A stretch of DNA of 64,000 nucleotides, taken from Euptelea pleiosperma (taxonomy: Eukaryota; Streptophyta; Magnoliopsida; Ranunculales; Eupteleaceae). Shown piece after piece: positions 1 to 11,541 of this stretch. The stretch spans positions 47,641,893 through 47,705,892 of the forward strand of contig CM068544.1 of the NCBI GenBank assembly GCA_035048495.1, given 5' to 3'. A model generated the notes under the pieces. The model made no database searches. It had not been told where the DNA came from and saw only the letters and a list, made by a program, of their open reading frames with translations. The number at the start of each line of letters is the position of its first letter. Position 1 is the first letter of the stretch. The position numbers and the translations under genes were made by a program.

Positions 1-447
1 TCACAAAAGCATGAGTCAACATATCCCATCCCTCGAAATATAAAAAGATAAGAAATTCATGCACTTAGGGGTTATGGTGGACAATAATAATCAAGGATTG
101 TCACTCTTTAGGGTCAGGGATGACTCCAGATTAAGATATTTCTAGTTTAATATCATGGATAATGACCTAATTTTTTTTTATTGCCACACTTTGTCTGGTC
201 TATCAGCATTGACAGGTAATTAAGAAATAGTTATGTAGGGATGTAAGGGTCCCGTAAACCGTCACGGAAGAGATAGATAAACGATACGATTCATTAGATT
301 TTGTCGGCGGCGACGATGGATTTTTAATCCCGAATACCCATTAATGATTACATGATTTACAGTTGATCCAATTAATGATAAAGGGATATTTTTTATGTGA
401 TATACAGGTAAAACTGTACTTGCATGTGTACGTAAATATGTCGCAAA

Positions 448-3045
448 TTAACGCGGTGATTTTAGCGACTCCACTTGTGATTTTCCTTGCGGCCCTCTCG
501 TCCTGATGTAAAGCCTGTACTCGTTGAATGTCATTGGCTGATATAGAGCAGGTCGATCCGGTGTCACGAGCTCCTTGGCTGGTTCTATGAGTAAATCACT
601 CTTAGGATTATAGAAGAAAGCAAGTGAAACGCGCTCTTTAGCTGAATTAACTATAACCCGGTGTTCGACGCTCTTGTAGTTCGCGTTGCTTAGGACCTAA
701 TCAATCATCCAAACAACAAAATTAGTATTTTTTTCTTCGATAAGCAGCAAACGACATTAGTTTATATGTCGAAGGTACGATAATTATTTATTTCTAGTCA
801 ACCCAATCATCTCTACTGAAATGTGTTTATAGTCAGAAGTATTTTTTTAGTCAATTTAGAAAAATAACGTTTTTTTTTTAATTGGTCAGTAAAAACGGTC
901 CCGTACTGTTACGACTGAGTAAAAAAAAATGGTCAGAATATTTTATTAGTTTTCAAAAATAATCTCAATAATGGTAAAAAAAGTTTATTTTTCAAAATAA
1001 CGGCCGTAATTTCTATTATAATGTTTAGCCCGGCCCTTATTTGGATTGGAGCGTTGTTTTTGAAATAATATTGTAATGGGGTTGGGGCGTTACTCTTATA
1101 ATGGCCGTTTTTTAAACCATGGCTTTGGATGTCCCAGTCATCTAATAGCACCTTCAATAAAAGGACAAGTTGGCCCAACTTGCAAAATAAATGAGCAATG
1201 ATCCTCGACGGTGGGGTGTCATTTTTTTATTGGTCAAGTGTACTGGACTTTAATAATTAGTTAAATAAATTTAAAACTGATATGTGCGAAAATTTTGGCC
1301 AATGAAAAAACGACATCATTGTGCACCATGACAACGCCCCGGATCATGTGATGTGATCATTACTCAAAATAAATTTTTAGGCCAATAGAAAGTAACAGTG
1401 ATATCAACCACCCCTTTATTTATCTACTTTATAAAAGTTTTGAGGCTCAGGCTCGAGGACCCCTTTTTTTTGTGACCCCTCTCTGGAGTCGTGTGCTTGG
1501 CCGTTGATTTTGAGAATCCAAGGCTGTGAGCGTTTGCAAAAGGTCAAAAAAGTGAATGCCAACTCAGTGCTACTCAACCACCGTTTGATTCTTAGAATCC
1601 ACAGCTAAGCTCCCGACTCCCAAGAGAAGTCACAAAAAGGGGGGTCTCCTGAGCCTGGCCCAAGTTTTAAAAATACGTGGTAGTTGGGTACCAACAAGTC
1701 TCCTAAGGCTCCATAGTTTTGTTATATATAAACTACAGCTGATAAGGAAACGAGGCTAAACAAACAATTTGGAAGATCCTTTGACAAAATTTGAATTATT
1801 GCTTACAAACCCATTCAACACAGACCATAGCATGTCCCCATGACTCATGAAATCTCGGCAAACCAAGAGACAAAGAGAGAGAGAGAAGGAGAGGGGGAGA
1901 GGATAGAGAGTGGAAAGACCTGAATTTGATCACCAATGTTAACTATGATGGCATCCGGTGCGGGTTGTACAGTAATCCAATTATCGCCTTTCCGGACTTG
2001 GAGACCGGCAACAGTTTCGTCGGGTAGGAGGAGAGTCATACCACCAGGGTCAGAGTGTGAGGAGAGACCAAGGGTAAGGTCCGGTTGTGGACACTTTGGG
2101 TAGAAATTCACCCTCATGCATGCCCCGATGTTCTCCCCTCCGAAGGCATTCTGAAGATATCCCTCGTCTAATCCAAGGTTTATAGATAAAACCTTCATCA
2201 AATTCCCACATAGTTTCACCAATTGGTTGCAATAGTCCTCCGTATCTTCCCTATATTCAATCAGTCAATCAATCAATTAAGGATTTGTACTTAATTTACA
2301 ACAAAAAAATGAACTATATTAGATATGAGTGGTTCGCTTCACTTGTCTTGGATTCATATTTTAAATTAAAGAACTTGGAGCGTGACAGAATGGTATCAGA
2401 GTATAAAACTAGCTCGACAGTACTAGAAGGGATATCTAATATAGACGTTACAATACTAATTCATGCAGATATGGGTTTTTGAGCCTCCATGACCATCAAA
2501 TTCAAGATTCAAAAGTGAAAAGTAGGACCAACTGCACTTGCTGAAGGTATTTACCTGCACGAATTAGGGATAGCAGGCCACTTCTCATGGTCCTTGAGCG
2601 AGTGGGGAAGGTAGTGGAGGAAAAAGTAATCGTTCCAGTCAAGACTGGCACCCTTCTCGACTCCCAATCGGCTACCGTATCCCTCATATGTCTTAGGTGA
2701 GTTTGCGTATTTTTGCTTCAGCTCAACTGGTAAATGGAAGAATTCGCGCCATACTTCCCGCGTCCGACGCAACAATTCAAGGTTGACACCATGGTTAACA
2801 ACTTGTAAGAATCCCCAGTCTCGACAGGCATCAGAAATTCGATTAATCGTCGCGGCACGAAGGTTGTCATCCCCAGATAGGCCACTGAAGTCGATAATTG
2901 GGATATTGGCTTGAGGAGAAGCAGTGGTGATGGACGGCCTCTGAGAGAGTGGCTTGACGTACCTATCAGGAATTACCGTCGAGCCACTGTCCGACACTGA
3001 CTGGACTCGAACAATTGGTTCAGGCCAATCTTGGAGACAACTCAT
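448..3045 (-). CDS. JOX2: Jasmonate-induced oxygenase (2-oxoglutarate/Fe(II) dioxygenase)
   Basis: Spliced CDS complement(448..696, 1920..2250, 2555..3045), 356 residues, all three joins keeping frame at GT/AG. The protein begins MSCLQDWPEPIVRVQS; this start was chosen over an upstream in-frame Met because it matches JOX N-termini and lies just below a TATA box. Domains: DIOX_N about residues 46-150, then the 2OG-FeII oxygenase fold. Iron ligands are H229 and D231 (SHSD) and H286 (VEHR); R296 and S298 form the 2-oxoglutarate RxS motif. The MRVNFYPKCPQPD stretch around R210 and the tail YRLYIRTRGPQGKSQVES are typical of Arabidopsis JOX proteins, which hydroxylate jasmonic acid to an inactive product in the cytosol and damp defence signalling; such genes are jasmonate-inducible. 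Length is near the family's usual 360-370. Intron 2 is 1.2 kb and carries two repeats. The JOX subfamily is clear; the exact paralogue number is not. Confidence 0.93.
855..1125. repeat. AT-rich repeat with CGGCCGTAAT-type motifs in JOX intron 2
   Basis: Short alternating motifs (aaaacggtcc, cggccgtaatttc, ttataatggccg, ending tttaaaccatgg) resemble the AT-rich repeats at 59145-59370 and 59695-59960 and, loosely, the CATGGTTT element family. Ends and target duplication cannot be defined. Confidence 0.45.
1443..1661. mobile_element. Foldback MITE, family A (copy 1), in JOX intron 2
   Basis: 219-bp inverted repeat: the left arm starts AGGCTCAGGCTCGAGGACCC, and the right arm ends GGGTCTCCTGAGCCTGGCCC. 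Inner arms also pair (GAATCCAAGGCTGTGAG against CACAGCTAAG). The flanks are AAGTTTTG and AAGTTTTA, an 8-bp target duplication with one mismatch. Related copies are at 17094-17255 and 34080-34299. No coding capacity. Confidence 0.8.
2270..2430 (+). other. Possible LTR-retrotransposon relic in JOX intron 1
   Basis: TGGTATCAGAGT at 2391-2402 matches the usual primer-binding site complementary to initiator-Met tRNA in plant retrotransposons. It follows GAGCGTGACAGAA, which looks like an LTR end (..CA) plus a spacer. No second LTR or gag/pol coding is visible in this 304-bp intron, so at most it is a small fragment. Confidence 0.3.
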
Positions 3046-3110
3046 ATCTGATATCTGCAGATGATGATCCAAAAAGAAAAGTATGATGACACACACTTGT
3101 TGTAAGTTTG

Positions 3111-3120
3111 AATTATATAG
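3111..3120 (-). promoter_or_regulatory. Probable TATA box of the JOX gene
   Basis: The minus strand reads CTATATAATT here, 66 bases above the start codon at 3045, which would leave a short leader of about 35-40 bases. It is the best TATA match in the 300 bases upstream. Placement by sequence only. Confidence 0.55.
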
Positions 3121-3190
3121 AGATGTGGGGTTGAATGAGGGGAGGTGGGTGATCACTAGTGGAGTCTTCTCTGTTTACTGGAAGTGAAAT

Positions 3191-3207
3191 GGACGTGAAA
3201 ACGTGTT
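3191..3207. promoter_or_regulatory. AACGTG T/G-box next to a second ACGTG, JOX promoter
   Basis: The plus strand reads GGACGTGAAAACGTGTT. AACGTG at 3200-3205 is the T/G-box bound by MYC2-type bHLH factors in jasmonate-response promoters, with another ACGTG core 7 bases away. It lies about 80 bases upstream of the JOX TATA box. A regulatory role is inferred from the motif and the gene's identity. Confidence 0.4.
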
Positions 3208-3983
3208 AATTGTGGGTTTTCACTTTGGGGAAGAGAAGGTTCTTTGTCTCTTTGTATCTATACGTACGGTCTTTTAATTTGTGAGGCTGACAGACCGACA
3301 TGCAAGCGATATTGCATTATATATATATTATATATTTATATTTATATTTTTATATATGAAGTAGATAATACAGATCATTTCGGCGCCGTGAAGTATTTGA
3401 TTTACTTTCCTCCATCACATAGATAACTATAATCTTTGTTCATCAACTGTCTTTACCCATTTCACTGTGGGTCCACGGTTTTTTCCATAGATTACTGGGT
3501 CAGGATCAAGCCAATCTGGTTTTGTGACGGGGTTACCGATTCGACCGCTGGGCCAGTTTAGAAACATTGGGATCAATTACAAACGATGGCAACCACAAAG
3601 ACGGGCAAGTTTACGTGATTTACTACTGAGGACTATGTTCACAGACAATGACGGATCGAGAGATTCCACTACATGATGTGAATCAAAAAGATTACAAAAT
3701 AATCATAAAACAATGGTTACTATACAAGTCCCAAACCCTAATCCAAAGCTAATAAGGTAACCCGGCCACCTAAAACAAAAGAACTATGCAATATTTCTAA
3801 GGTCCCGACAGATAGGTGGTCGTCCCCCAATTGGGTCAGAACCTTGCAGGAGCCCACTTATTATTTCAAGGGGCGTATTAGGCATTGTTTCTTTGATTAC
3901 AACAACAAAAACCTCATCAATCCTTGGGCCATTTTGTTATCTCCTATATTTAAATGGGTCTGAGGTTGAATCATATTAAAAAA
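3208..3983. other. Upstream spacer of the JOX gene
   Basis: No gene seen. It contains an AT-dinucleotide stretch (about 3317-3358) and unique-looking sequence. Confidence 0.5.
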
Positions 3984-5020
3984 GGAATTATTGACAAACC
4001 CCATATGTTATCTTAAAAATTTGACATACCCTATCCCTACAATTTGAAAAAAAACTGCCTCTTTCTTTAACCTTAGAACAAGAACATGTGAGTTTTTACT
4101 AAAACCCCAACCCCAAACCAAAAGACTGTGGTGGCCGGTCGGCCATGAGACTGCGCTAAATTGGCCACATATCATTGGTGACTAACCTACTAAGTCTCGT
4201 GATCGGCCAACCACCACTTCATTAAACAATTTTAACTCAAAATCTTATTATCTTAGGAACATATTGGCCAACCTACCAGAGTCTCATGGTCAGTTGACCA
4301 CCACTGCAACGAGCAATTTAAAAACCCAATATATTGTCTTTTATGTTTCTTTTAGGAATGTGGAGTTTGAAAATTATTCGCCAAAGTGATAATTGGCCAA
4401 CTACAACTTGGGTAAATTAGTCACTAGTGATGGATAGCCAACCCATAAGAATCTCGTGGCTAGTCGTCCACCACAGCCATCGGATTTGCAGTTGGTGTTT
4501 TAGTTGAAACCGACATGTTCTTGTTTATTCAAGGTTATTGAAGAAAGGGACACTCTCTTCCTACTAAAAAAAATTTCAATAAATTTAAACCAACGATGGC
4601 GGATCAGGTCATGGGGTAGGGGTGTCAATTTTACCCATTTAACTGAAACCGTATCAGAACCAAAACTAAAAAACAACGGTTCTGGATCCATATTTTTGGG
4701 AATGGACTAAAAAAGAACCATAACCAAATAAAAAAAAAAATAATGGTTCTAGTTTTGGGTAGTTTGATAAGGACTCGAAATCAATAGGAATCAGAATCGA
4801 AACCGATATATAAATGTGTTAAAATTGTATATTATCAAGATTGGAACCAATATACCTGGATCGGAACCCAAATAATCGATTCTGGTTCAAGATCCATCAA
4901 TTTGAGAATCAGAACTAATAAGAATCGGCAATATTAGTTATGGGATATGTCAAATTTAGGGAGGGGGTATGTCAAATATCAAAGATAACAGGAGGGGGTA
5001 TGGAATATGTAAAAAATTCC
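3984..5020. mobile_element. About 1-kb element with short inverted ends and internal direct repeats
   Basis: The left end (GGAATTATTGACAAACCCC, then a TTTGACATACCC motif) is inverted at the right end (TATGTCAAAT...GGGGGTATGGAATATG, ending AATTCC). Inside, a motif of the form CCAACC..AGTCTCGTGG...ACCACCAC occurs as direct copies near 4186, 4268 and 4439 and inverted near 4131. No open reading frame worth calling. Non-autonomous DNA element by inference; no target duplication could be fixed. Confidence 0.45.
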
Positions 5021-5682
5021 ACAAAGACCCCTTTCCTTTGGTTCCACATCCCTATCACACAATAAGGTGAGTTCATTAATTCATATGATAGAACTATAGG
5101 CACCTAATCTCATCCAACAAATCTAACCTGAAATGGAGATCCCACCTTAAAGATACTGATTGGAACCAACTCATGAGGGGCATGCATTTGATAACAAACT
5201 AAACTTTATTCAGAATAGACTTCTAATTGGGATTTGAAGTGGGTAAAGTTAGGTTTTGAACTCAGATTTGTGAAATTAAAAATCATAGACTAAGCCATCC
5301 CCTAAACTCAGTTTTAACCTTTTTCCTTCAAAATAATCTTGCCCCTAATGTAAAACACTAGTACGGCACTCCCCACAATTCATTTGCCAAAATCAGTTGT
5401 GAGTGGCTGAGATCCATCGTCCAATTGGGAGATAAGATCTCGGCCCTTATTATCTAGATGGGTTTGGCTTGGTTCCTGAAGTAATGGGCTGAGATGAATC
5501 TGGGCCCTCCCCAAAAATGGAGAGACTAGAGGGAAGTACTTTATCCGTACTATTAAAATTTTAGTTTGGGAAAAATGGTGCTGTCACGAATCGAGTGGTG
5601 GAGACTTAGGAAGAACGTCCTCTTGAGGCTGACAGCAACACATATCAAGAATCTTGTTTCATCCAAACTCTTTCAAGGACAG
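5021..5682. other. Spacer, nothing recognised
   Basis: No gene, RNA or repeat recognised on either strand. Confidence 0.5.
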
Positions 5683-5876
5683 GTACTAGCGAGTAAAACT
5701 TCTATCACACAAAATTGTAAATCACACAATCACAAGCCAATGAGTTCTCAGCACGTACACAAGTGCTTTGCAACGTACCCATTGCTTTTGCTTTTTAGGT
5801 GTACGTGCCGAGAACTTATTGGCTGTGTTTGTGTGATTTGCAATCCGATTGTGACAGAAGTTTTACTCGTACTAGC
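5683..5876. repeat. Near-perfect hairpin with arms of about 77 bp
   Basis: The left arm 5683-5760 pairs with the right arm 5799-5876 around a loop of about 38 bases. Arm landmarks are CGAGTAAAACTTCT / AGAAGTTTTACTCG and CAGCACGTACAC / GTGTACGTGCCG. The outer GAGTAAAACTT is the same terminal motif as the family C foldback elements (for example 49973-50353), so this is probably a short deleted derivative. Confidence 0.75.
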
Positions 5877-8800
5877 TCGCTCCACGGCACGGGTGGTCAC
5901 GCAAGTCTCTTACTCGTAGTTAGTGGAGTTTGTCAAGTTGAGTTGCCGACATACCTGACATCACAGCACGGACTTTCGATTTCCATCACGTGGGTGCAAT
6001 GGGCAAAACAGATATGACGCACGTGCCATTATGCAGAGTCTTAGCCCATCCCTCTCACCTTCAACCTTCAAATCAAAAGCTGGTGTCCCCTCCATTCATA
6101 ACTTCAGAGTCGCTTCGTCTTTTTTGGCTCACCCAACAAAAAAATCAACACTCCAACCATCCATTTTAATCCATTACTCTCAATCGGGTATATACTTTGT
6201 ACCAATATATCCCGACCCGATTATTAATCCGGTTTAGAATCTAGTTAGCAATTTGGCAATTCGGAACAATTCGGGATGGGAATAGTACAAATATAATCTG
6301 TTTTGAAATTTTTTTTAATACCGTAAAAAAAGGTCAAATAAACAGAAAGCGGCAAAAAAAATGGTTCGAGAATAATTGATGTATAATACGATTTAGTATA
6401 AAGTGTCCGGCACCAAACATTTGTGTGTATATGTATATATGGTCCGTTTTTAGGTGCGGCCCGGACGCGGGATAAAAATCACCTAGATCAAAAAAAAATA
6501 TCACATGGAAACACTTTTACAGACCATTGATAGTATGGATGTTAGGCATATCCATAAGTGGACGTACGAACCAAATATTAGCATGATTAGTGCTTTATAT
6601 TGGTCACATTTTAGTCTTTTTCATAGGTTGATTTTACAACCATGGGATTGGATCATTACTTTGGGGTGGGTACAAAGATCCTTTGGCTAAAATACCAATC
6701 AGACTGATTTTCAACTGAGATTGGAGATCGTCCAGACAAAAAAAGAGTCAAGACATTGATCTCCTAAAATCACCAATCATACTGATTTTCAATTGAGATT
6801 GGAGATTGTCCGGACAAAAAAAGAATCAAGACATTGATCTCTAAGAATGTGTCAATGGACTTTTTCCCGCACGTACTGAATTTGAAGTATTATTGAAAAA
6901 ATGAAAATACGTGTTTTAATTGGTTTTAGAGAAAAAAATAGAGTATAATCCGTACACTTCAATGTATAAGGTCGGTTAAAACGTTTTCTCAAAAAAACTT
7001 ATTATTCAGGTATAATACGCATACAATACGTAGAATTGCTAACTAGGGTTTAGAATAGGACATTATCTGGCCGTTATGGGGTCACCATACATGGCCTAGA
7101 TACAACGGCGGAGCCATGATTTTGTTCAAGAGGGGACATGCCCCTTGGCCCCTTTCTGGCTCTGCCACTGTTTTGAATAGACCATTATCTGGTCATTATG
7201 GGTCGAGTAGTGAATAGAAATACTTGAATACTATGAATCCTATGTGGTCCCGCATGAGATTGTTTGTTCGGGTTCGGAGATACCCATCGACACTACCAAC
7301 CCTAACCCTAGAAGGCTAGAATCATTTACATGTTATATACACTAGGGCCTATACGTTTGCCTTTGAAAAGATTTTAGTTTGCTCCATCAAAGTTTTCTAG
7401 ATCAACACATTTTAACATACAAATCCTTTTTATTAGAAAACTTTCCTAAGGTCATCATACAAGGCCTGGATATAATAGCTGTGAAATCTCGGCTGATCCC
7501 ATAGTGGATCGTCTCGTCCCGAGATCACTATTTTCCAAAGAAGTCTCACTTCGTCTTGGATGAGATATGCCGATCCCGTTCTAGATCGGACCCCACCAAT
7601 CCGGAGATTTCGAACCATGTTTTACAATGCTTTTATCTAGAAGAAATGTGATTCACACACATGTTGTGTTGGGGGCCATATTAGTTGGTTGATGGATTCT
7701 AAGCTAACTTCTACCAAATTTGATAATTTTTAGTTTAGTGGATCATGAAGGTACGTATAGTTCACCTTTTTGGGATGTTTAAAAAATTTTAAATAGTTGA
7801 CTTGAAAGTTTGAACACGAATTGTTTGGTTATGTGACATATGTGGAACATGGGCCGCCCTTGGCTAGTCACAAAAATCACAAATTGTCTTTTGTTGTTAC
7901 ACTGTTTTTTCTTATGGGTTGGTACTAATTTTCCATGTTTGAGTCTCAAATGTATACGTCTCTATTTTTCAAGTAGTTCCAATTGATCCTCATTTGCCGG
8001 CTATCTTTTTTTTTCTTCTGAATTTTCGGCAATCGTGTTTTGGGTTCTATATGTATCTATCAATGAATCAAATGCAATAAACAATAAACACGTGTCTTTT
8101 TGCGTGGGTAAACACGTGCCATGTTATGTGTGTGTATGTGGGGTTCGGGGTGGTTTCGCAATTGACTGATGTGTGTCGATACGGGATGTCTTGACAAGCA
8201 TATCGACTTTTCTTTTTCATGCTTGATAAGCATGGTTAAAGCAGACATTGTGGATTACAATTATGAACTAAACTATGCGTTATGCATTGATTACTTCATC
8301 ATCATCATCATCATGATCAATCAAATTTTAGATGTCGGTGCGAAATCTAGAATCGGAGGCACCGAAGAATCGGGGTCACATGATTTGACATATATATCCA
8401 TTTTGGATGCACTACTTAGACATCTAAATATATATATATATTTTTATCAACAGAGTAATATCCCAACTAATTAAGGTTGATAATGAATCACCCTTTGTTT
8501 ATTAGGGACTCGTCTTTTTTGCAGTCGTGCTCTCAACCGTGGATTTGGGGTGCAAAAAAGGTGAGTCCCCTGATGCACTTTGTTTATTTAGGATCAACAA
8601 CCCCGTGTTGATTGTGATAATCATGTATGGAGAATAGAAGTAGGTGGGCCCTGAGTAACATGATGGTTGTTGTATAAAAAGAAAGAAAGGACCACGGTCC
8701 ACATTGGCAGCCTATAATGCTCAAGTGTGAACACATTTTATGGCCAAGTCCCTTTCCAAATTAATTTTTTCTTCGGTAAAAGTCTTTCCAACCCTTTTGT

Positions 8801-8926
8801 TTGTTTATTTAAACCCACGCCTCTTGTGTGCTTCAATGATTCACAATTCTACTAAAGATTTGAACAACTTTACTGTAAAAATATTTTCCACTTAAAAAGG
8901 AAGAACAAAAATAGCTATTTATTTTA
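5877..8926. other. Gene-free spacer
   Basis: No coding gene recognised. Local structure: a tandem duplication at 6694-6849, a decayed GATC-rich repeat at about 7475-7618 related to the one inside 14.6-15.6 kb, a (CAT)n-type stretch near 8299, and AT runs near 8430. Confidence 0.5.
6694..6849. repeat. Two-copy tandem duplication, 78-bp period
   Basis: The block starting ACCAATCAGACTGATTTTCA and ending ACATTGATCTC is repeated after 78 bases with few changes (ACCAATCATACTGATTTTCA...). Confidence 0.75.
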
Positions 8927-9338
8927 GGAAAAATATGTAACAAGATATACCTGACGTTTTTTTGTGTGCGGAAGCACGAATTTTTTTACTCGTAGTCGTC
9001 GCTTCCATATGGGCCCACTGACCGCATGGATGTTCATCCTACCCCTTTGTGAATATACGTACCAAAAATCACCCTGATTGCTATTCTCTAACCAATAGAT
9101 TTTAGTACTTTTTTTACTGTGTGATTATAGATGTTTGATTCACTTATTGTTTTTAGCACTAAAACGAATGGCTTAAAATCATCAAACAAGCTGATTTTTA
9201 GTATGAATATCTACCAAGGAATGGGCTAAACATCCATGCGGTCAGTGGGCCCAGATGTCAGCGCGCGGTGAGTAATAAAATTCGTGCTCCATGATCAGGC
9301 CAAAAAGTGTCAGGTATACCTTGTTACATCTTTTTTCC
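8927..9338. mobile_element. Foldback element, family D (copy 1), Mutator-like
   Basis: 412 bp with long inverted arms. The left end is GGAAAAATATGTAACAAGAT; the right end is its complement (CTTGTTACATCTTTTTTCC). The core carries GGGCCCACTGACCGCATGG and its inverse GGGCCCAGATG with the shared GATTGGTAATCTCTA-type centre. Flanks are TTTATTTTA and TTTATTTTG, a 9-bp duplication with one mismatch. Non-coding. Confidence 0.8.
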
Positions 9339-9419
9339 TTTATTTTGCACATGCGAGATCTAGGGAACGGGAGAGGTTCCTTTATGCCAACCCTAGAAAG
9401 TCCTAGTTGATAAACATCG

Positions 9420-9745
9420 GTCACAGCCCACTATACGAGCCATGTGGCACACTATTAGAGGGTGCTGACCGTATGGATTTTGGCTAGTCCCTCGGTCTAG
9501 CTGCAAACCAAAAATCAATTTGATTAGTGATTTACAACCTTTGGATCTTTGCACCCAAATAACGCTCAATAATGCTCAAATTCCTACGGTTAAAATCAAC
9601 ACATGAAAATAACTTCAATCCAATGCTTAGAAATCACTGATCAGGCTTATTTTTGGTTTGTAGATCTACCTAGTGATTGGCCAAACATCAATACGGTCAA
9701 CGTCCACTAAGAGTGTGCCACGTGTCTTGTATTGTGGGCTGTGAC
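9420..9745. mobile_element. Foldback element, family C (copy 1)
   Basis: Begins GTCACAGCCCACTATACGAG and ends with the inverse, TTGTATTGTGGGCTGTGAC. Both arms carry GTGGCACA-type motifs, with CACGTG in the right arm (near 9719). The shared palindromic core (AATCAATTTGATTAGTGATT and inverse) lies between. Non-coding. Confidence 0.8.
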
Positions 9746-9824
9746 ATGCTTCGCTCACATAGGGAGATGGATCCATATAATATCAACCAAAAGAACCCTT
9801 TACTTGCATTAATGTTACTATTAG

Positions 9825-10033
9825 GGCGTGTTTTATTGCACAGAAAATTTTCTTGGGAAATTACACCTGATAAGGCTGTTTGATTGCACCCGAGAAAATA
9901 AAAAATTTTCAATTATGTGAGAAAATAATGGTGGATTTTCATGGAAACGAATTCTCACTTATGTGGAAGTGTGGAACATAAACGAATTCTAGGCTTGGAT
10001 GGGAAAAATCTCATTTTCTCGGAAATTTTTTTC
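9825..10033. mobile_element. MITE, family F (copy 1), decayed
   Basis: Starts GGGCGTGTTTTATTGCACAG and continues with gagaaaataaaaaattttc-type sequence shared with 11238-11541 and 35777-36055. The right end is lost or diverged. Confidence 0.5.
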
Positions 10034-10249
10034 CAAACAATAGTAGTTTTGTCATTTAAAAAAATTATTATTAAGATGCATTTGTCATTTATTAAAGTTA
10101 TTTTAGGCTTAGAAGGATAATTTTGATATTTAGAAAAAAGCTATAAAAGGCTAGAAGGACGATTTCAGTATTTATAAAGTTCTACTTAAGTTTAAAAACT
10201 GCAGTCTGTAAAAACAATGAGCTATAAGCATTGGAAAACTACTTCTCCT

Positions 10250-10632
10250 TAATCTGCAAAAACGACTATTTTGACCTATTTCAAACCACAAAAATTCAAA
10301 AAATAAAACTTTTTGACTTATTTTTCCCAATGCCAAACACAATCTTAGTGTTATCATAGAACTAATGAGATATACAAAGTGGGTTCTGAGTGATTATGGA
10401 TAAGATTCAAGATATGATTCTATTAATCAGATTCTCATAGTTTGCCATTTATGTCTGATTGTCGTGTCTCTCGCAAATATATAATTCTCGTGGATCAAAT
10501 TTATAAATTATTTTAAAAATCTTTTCGACTTATTCATAAAGTATTATTTTTAAAAAAGTGTTTTGTCATTTAATTGGATTAGCCCATCAAGTTAGTAGTG
10601 AGATATTTTAGTCTTAAAAGGGTTGACTTGGT
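10250..10632. repeat. Dispersed duplicate, copy 1 (partner 11795-12137)
   Basis: Landmarks shared in order with the partner: TTTCAAACCACAAAAA, TATGATTCTATTAATCAG, CAAATTTATAAATTATTTT, CGACTTATTCATAAAGTATT and GTAGTGAGATATTTTAGTCTT. About 1.5 kb separates the copies. Confidence 0.75.
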
Positions 10633-10790
10633 GGATATATATACACACACCAGAAATCACCCTGATTAGTAATCTCTAACCATTAGATTTTAGTATTTTG
10701 TTAGGAGTAATTATAGCTGTTGGATTCAACCATTATCTTTTAGTACGAAAACCAATGGCTAAACAAACAAGTTTATTTTTGGTATGAGAC
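10633..10790. mobile_element. Family D foldback fragment
   Basis: Matches the left half and centre of family D (CCAGAAATCACCCTGATTAG, then CATTAGATTTTAGTA, then the inverse ACCAATGGCTAAACAAACAAG). Both ends are missing. Confidence 0.6.
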
Positions 10791-11098
10791 TTCCGGACAC
10801 CAAACCGTAACGGTTCTGAAAGTTTCAGACGCCAAATGGTTCAGCGTCTTCTCGAGGGCATTTTTGGTATTTTAGGCCAACGTCAAATCATTTGGTGTCA
10901 TAGGTTTGTTTTGACAAATTTTAAAAAATTGGGTTCTTTTTAAAAATCGATTTAAATATAGGTATTTTTTGAAAATTTTCCCTAAAAATATTTTTGGTGA
11001 ATTTTTTTAAGAAATGCAATAATAATTTTTTTTAATAATTAAGGGTGCCCTAACTTGTTGAGAATTGGATTAAGATTTGGTAGCTAACCTCCACCATT

Positions 11099-11119
11099 TC
11101 TCTCTCTCTCTCTCTCTCC
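11099..11119. repeat. CT microsatellite
   Basis: About ten CT units. Confidence 0.9.
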
Positions 11120-11237
11120 ATTCAATGTGGCAGTTGAGAACTCACAATTGAATTAAAAGAAGGTAGGTATATAGGTTGTACATCAATTGTAAGTTGAGTA
11201 CATTCACAACTTATTGAGAAAATAGAGAGGAAGACTA

Positions 11238-11541
11238 AGGGTGTGTTCGATTGCCAAGTGGAAAAATTACATTTTTCTTGGAAAATACAATTGTCCAATG
11301 TCAGATAGCCATTTTAAATCTGTATAGTTTTTCCTACAAAGTCATTTAAATCTGAATAATTTTTCCTATTAAGCCTGGCTTTCATTTCCCATCCAGATGG
11401 GTGAGAATTCATTTCCACCTGAAAATACGCTTTTATTTTCTCACATGATTGAAATACGTGTTCGCAACAATCAATCAGCCATTTAAGGCATTTCCCAGAT
11501 GTATTTTCTCGGGAAAATTTTCTGTGCAATCAAACATGCCC
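11238..11541. mobile_element. MITE, family F (copy 2)
   Basis: Inverted ends GGGTGTGTTCGATTGCCAAG and GCAATCAAACATGCCCT. The arms share GAAAATACATCTGGG-type sequence with 35777-36055, where GTGTTTGATTGCACGG is the end. This terminal motif is widespread among plant hAT-like MITEs. Confidence 0.7.
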
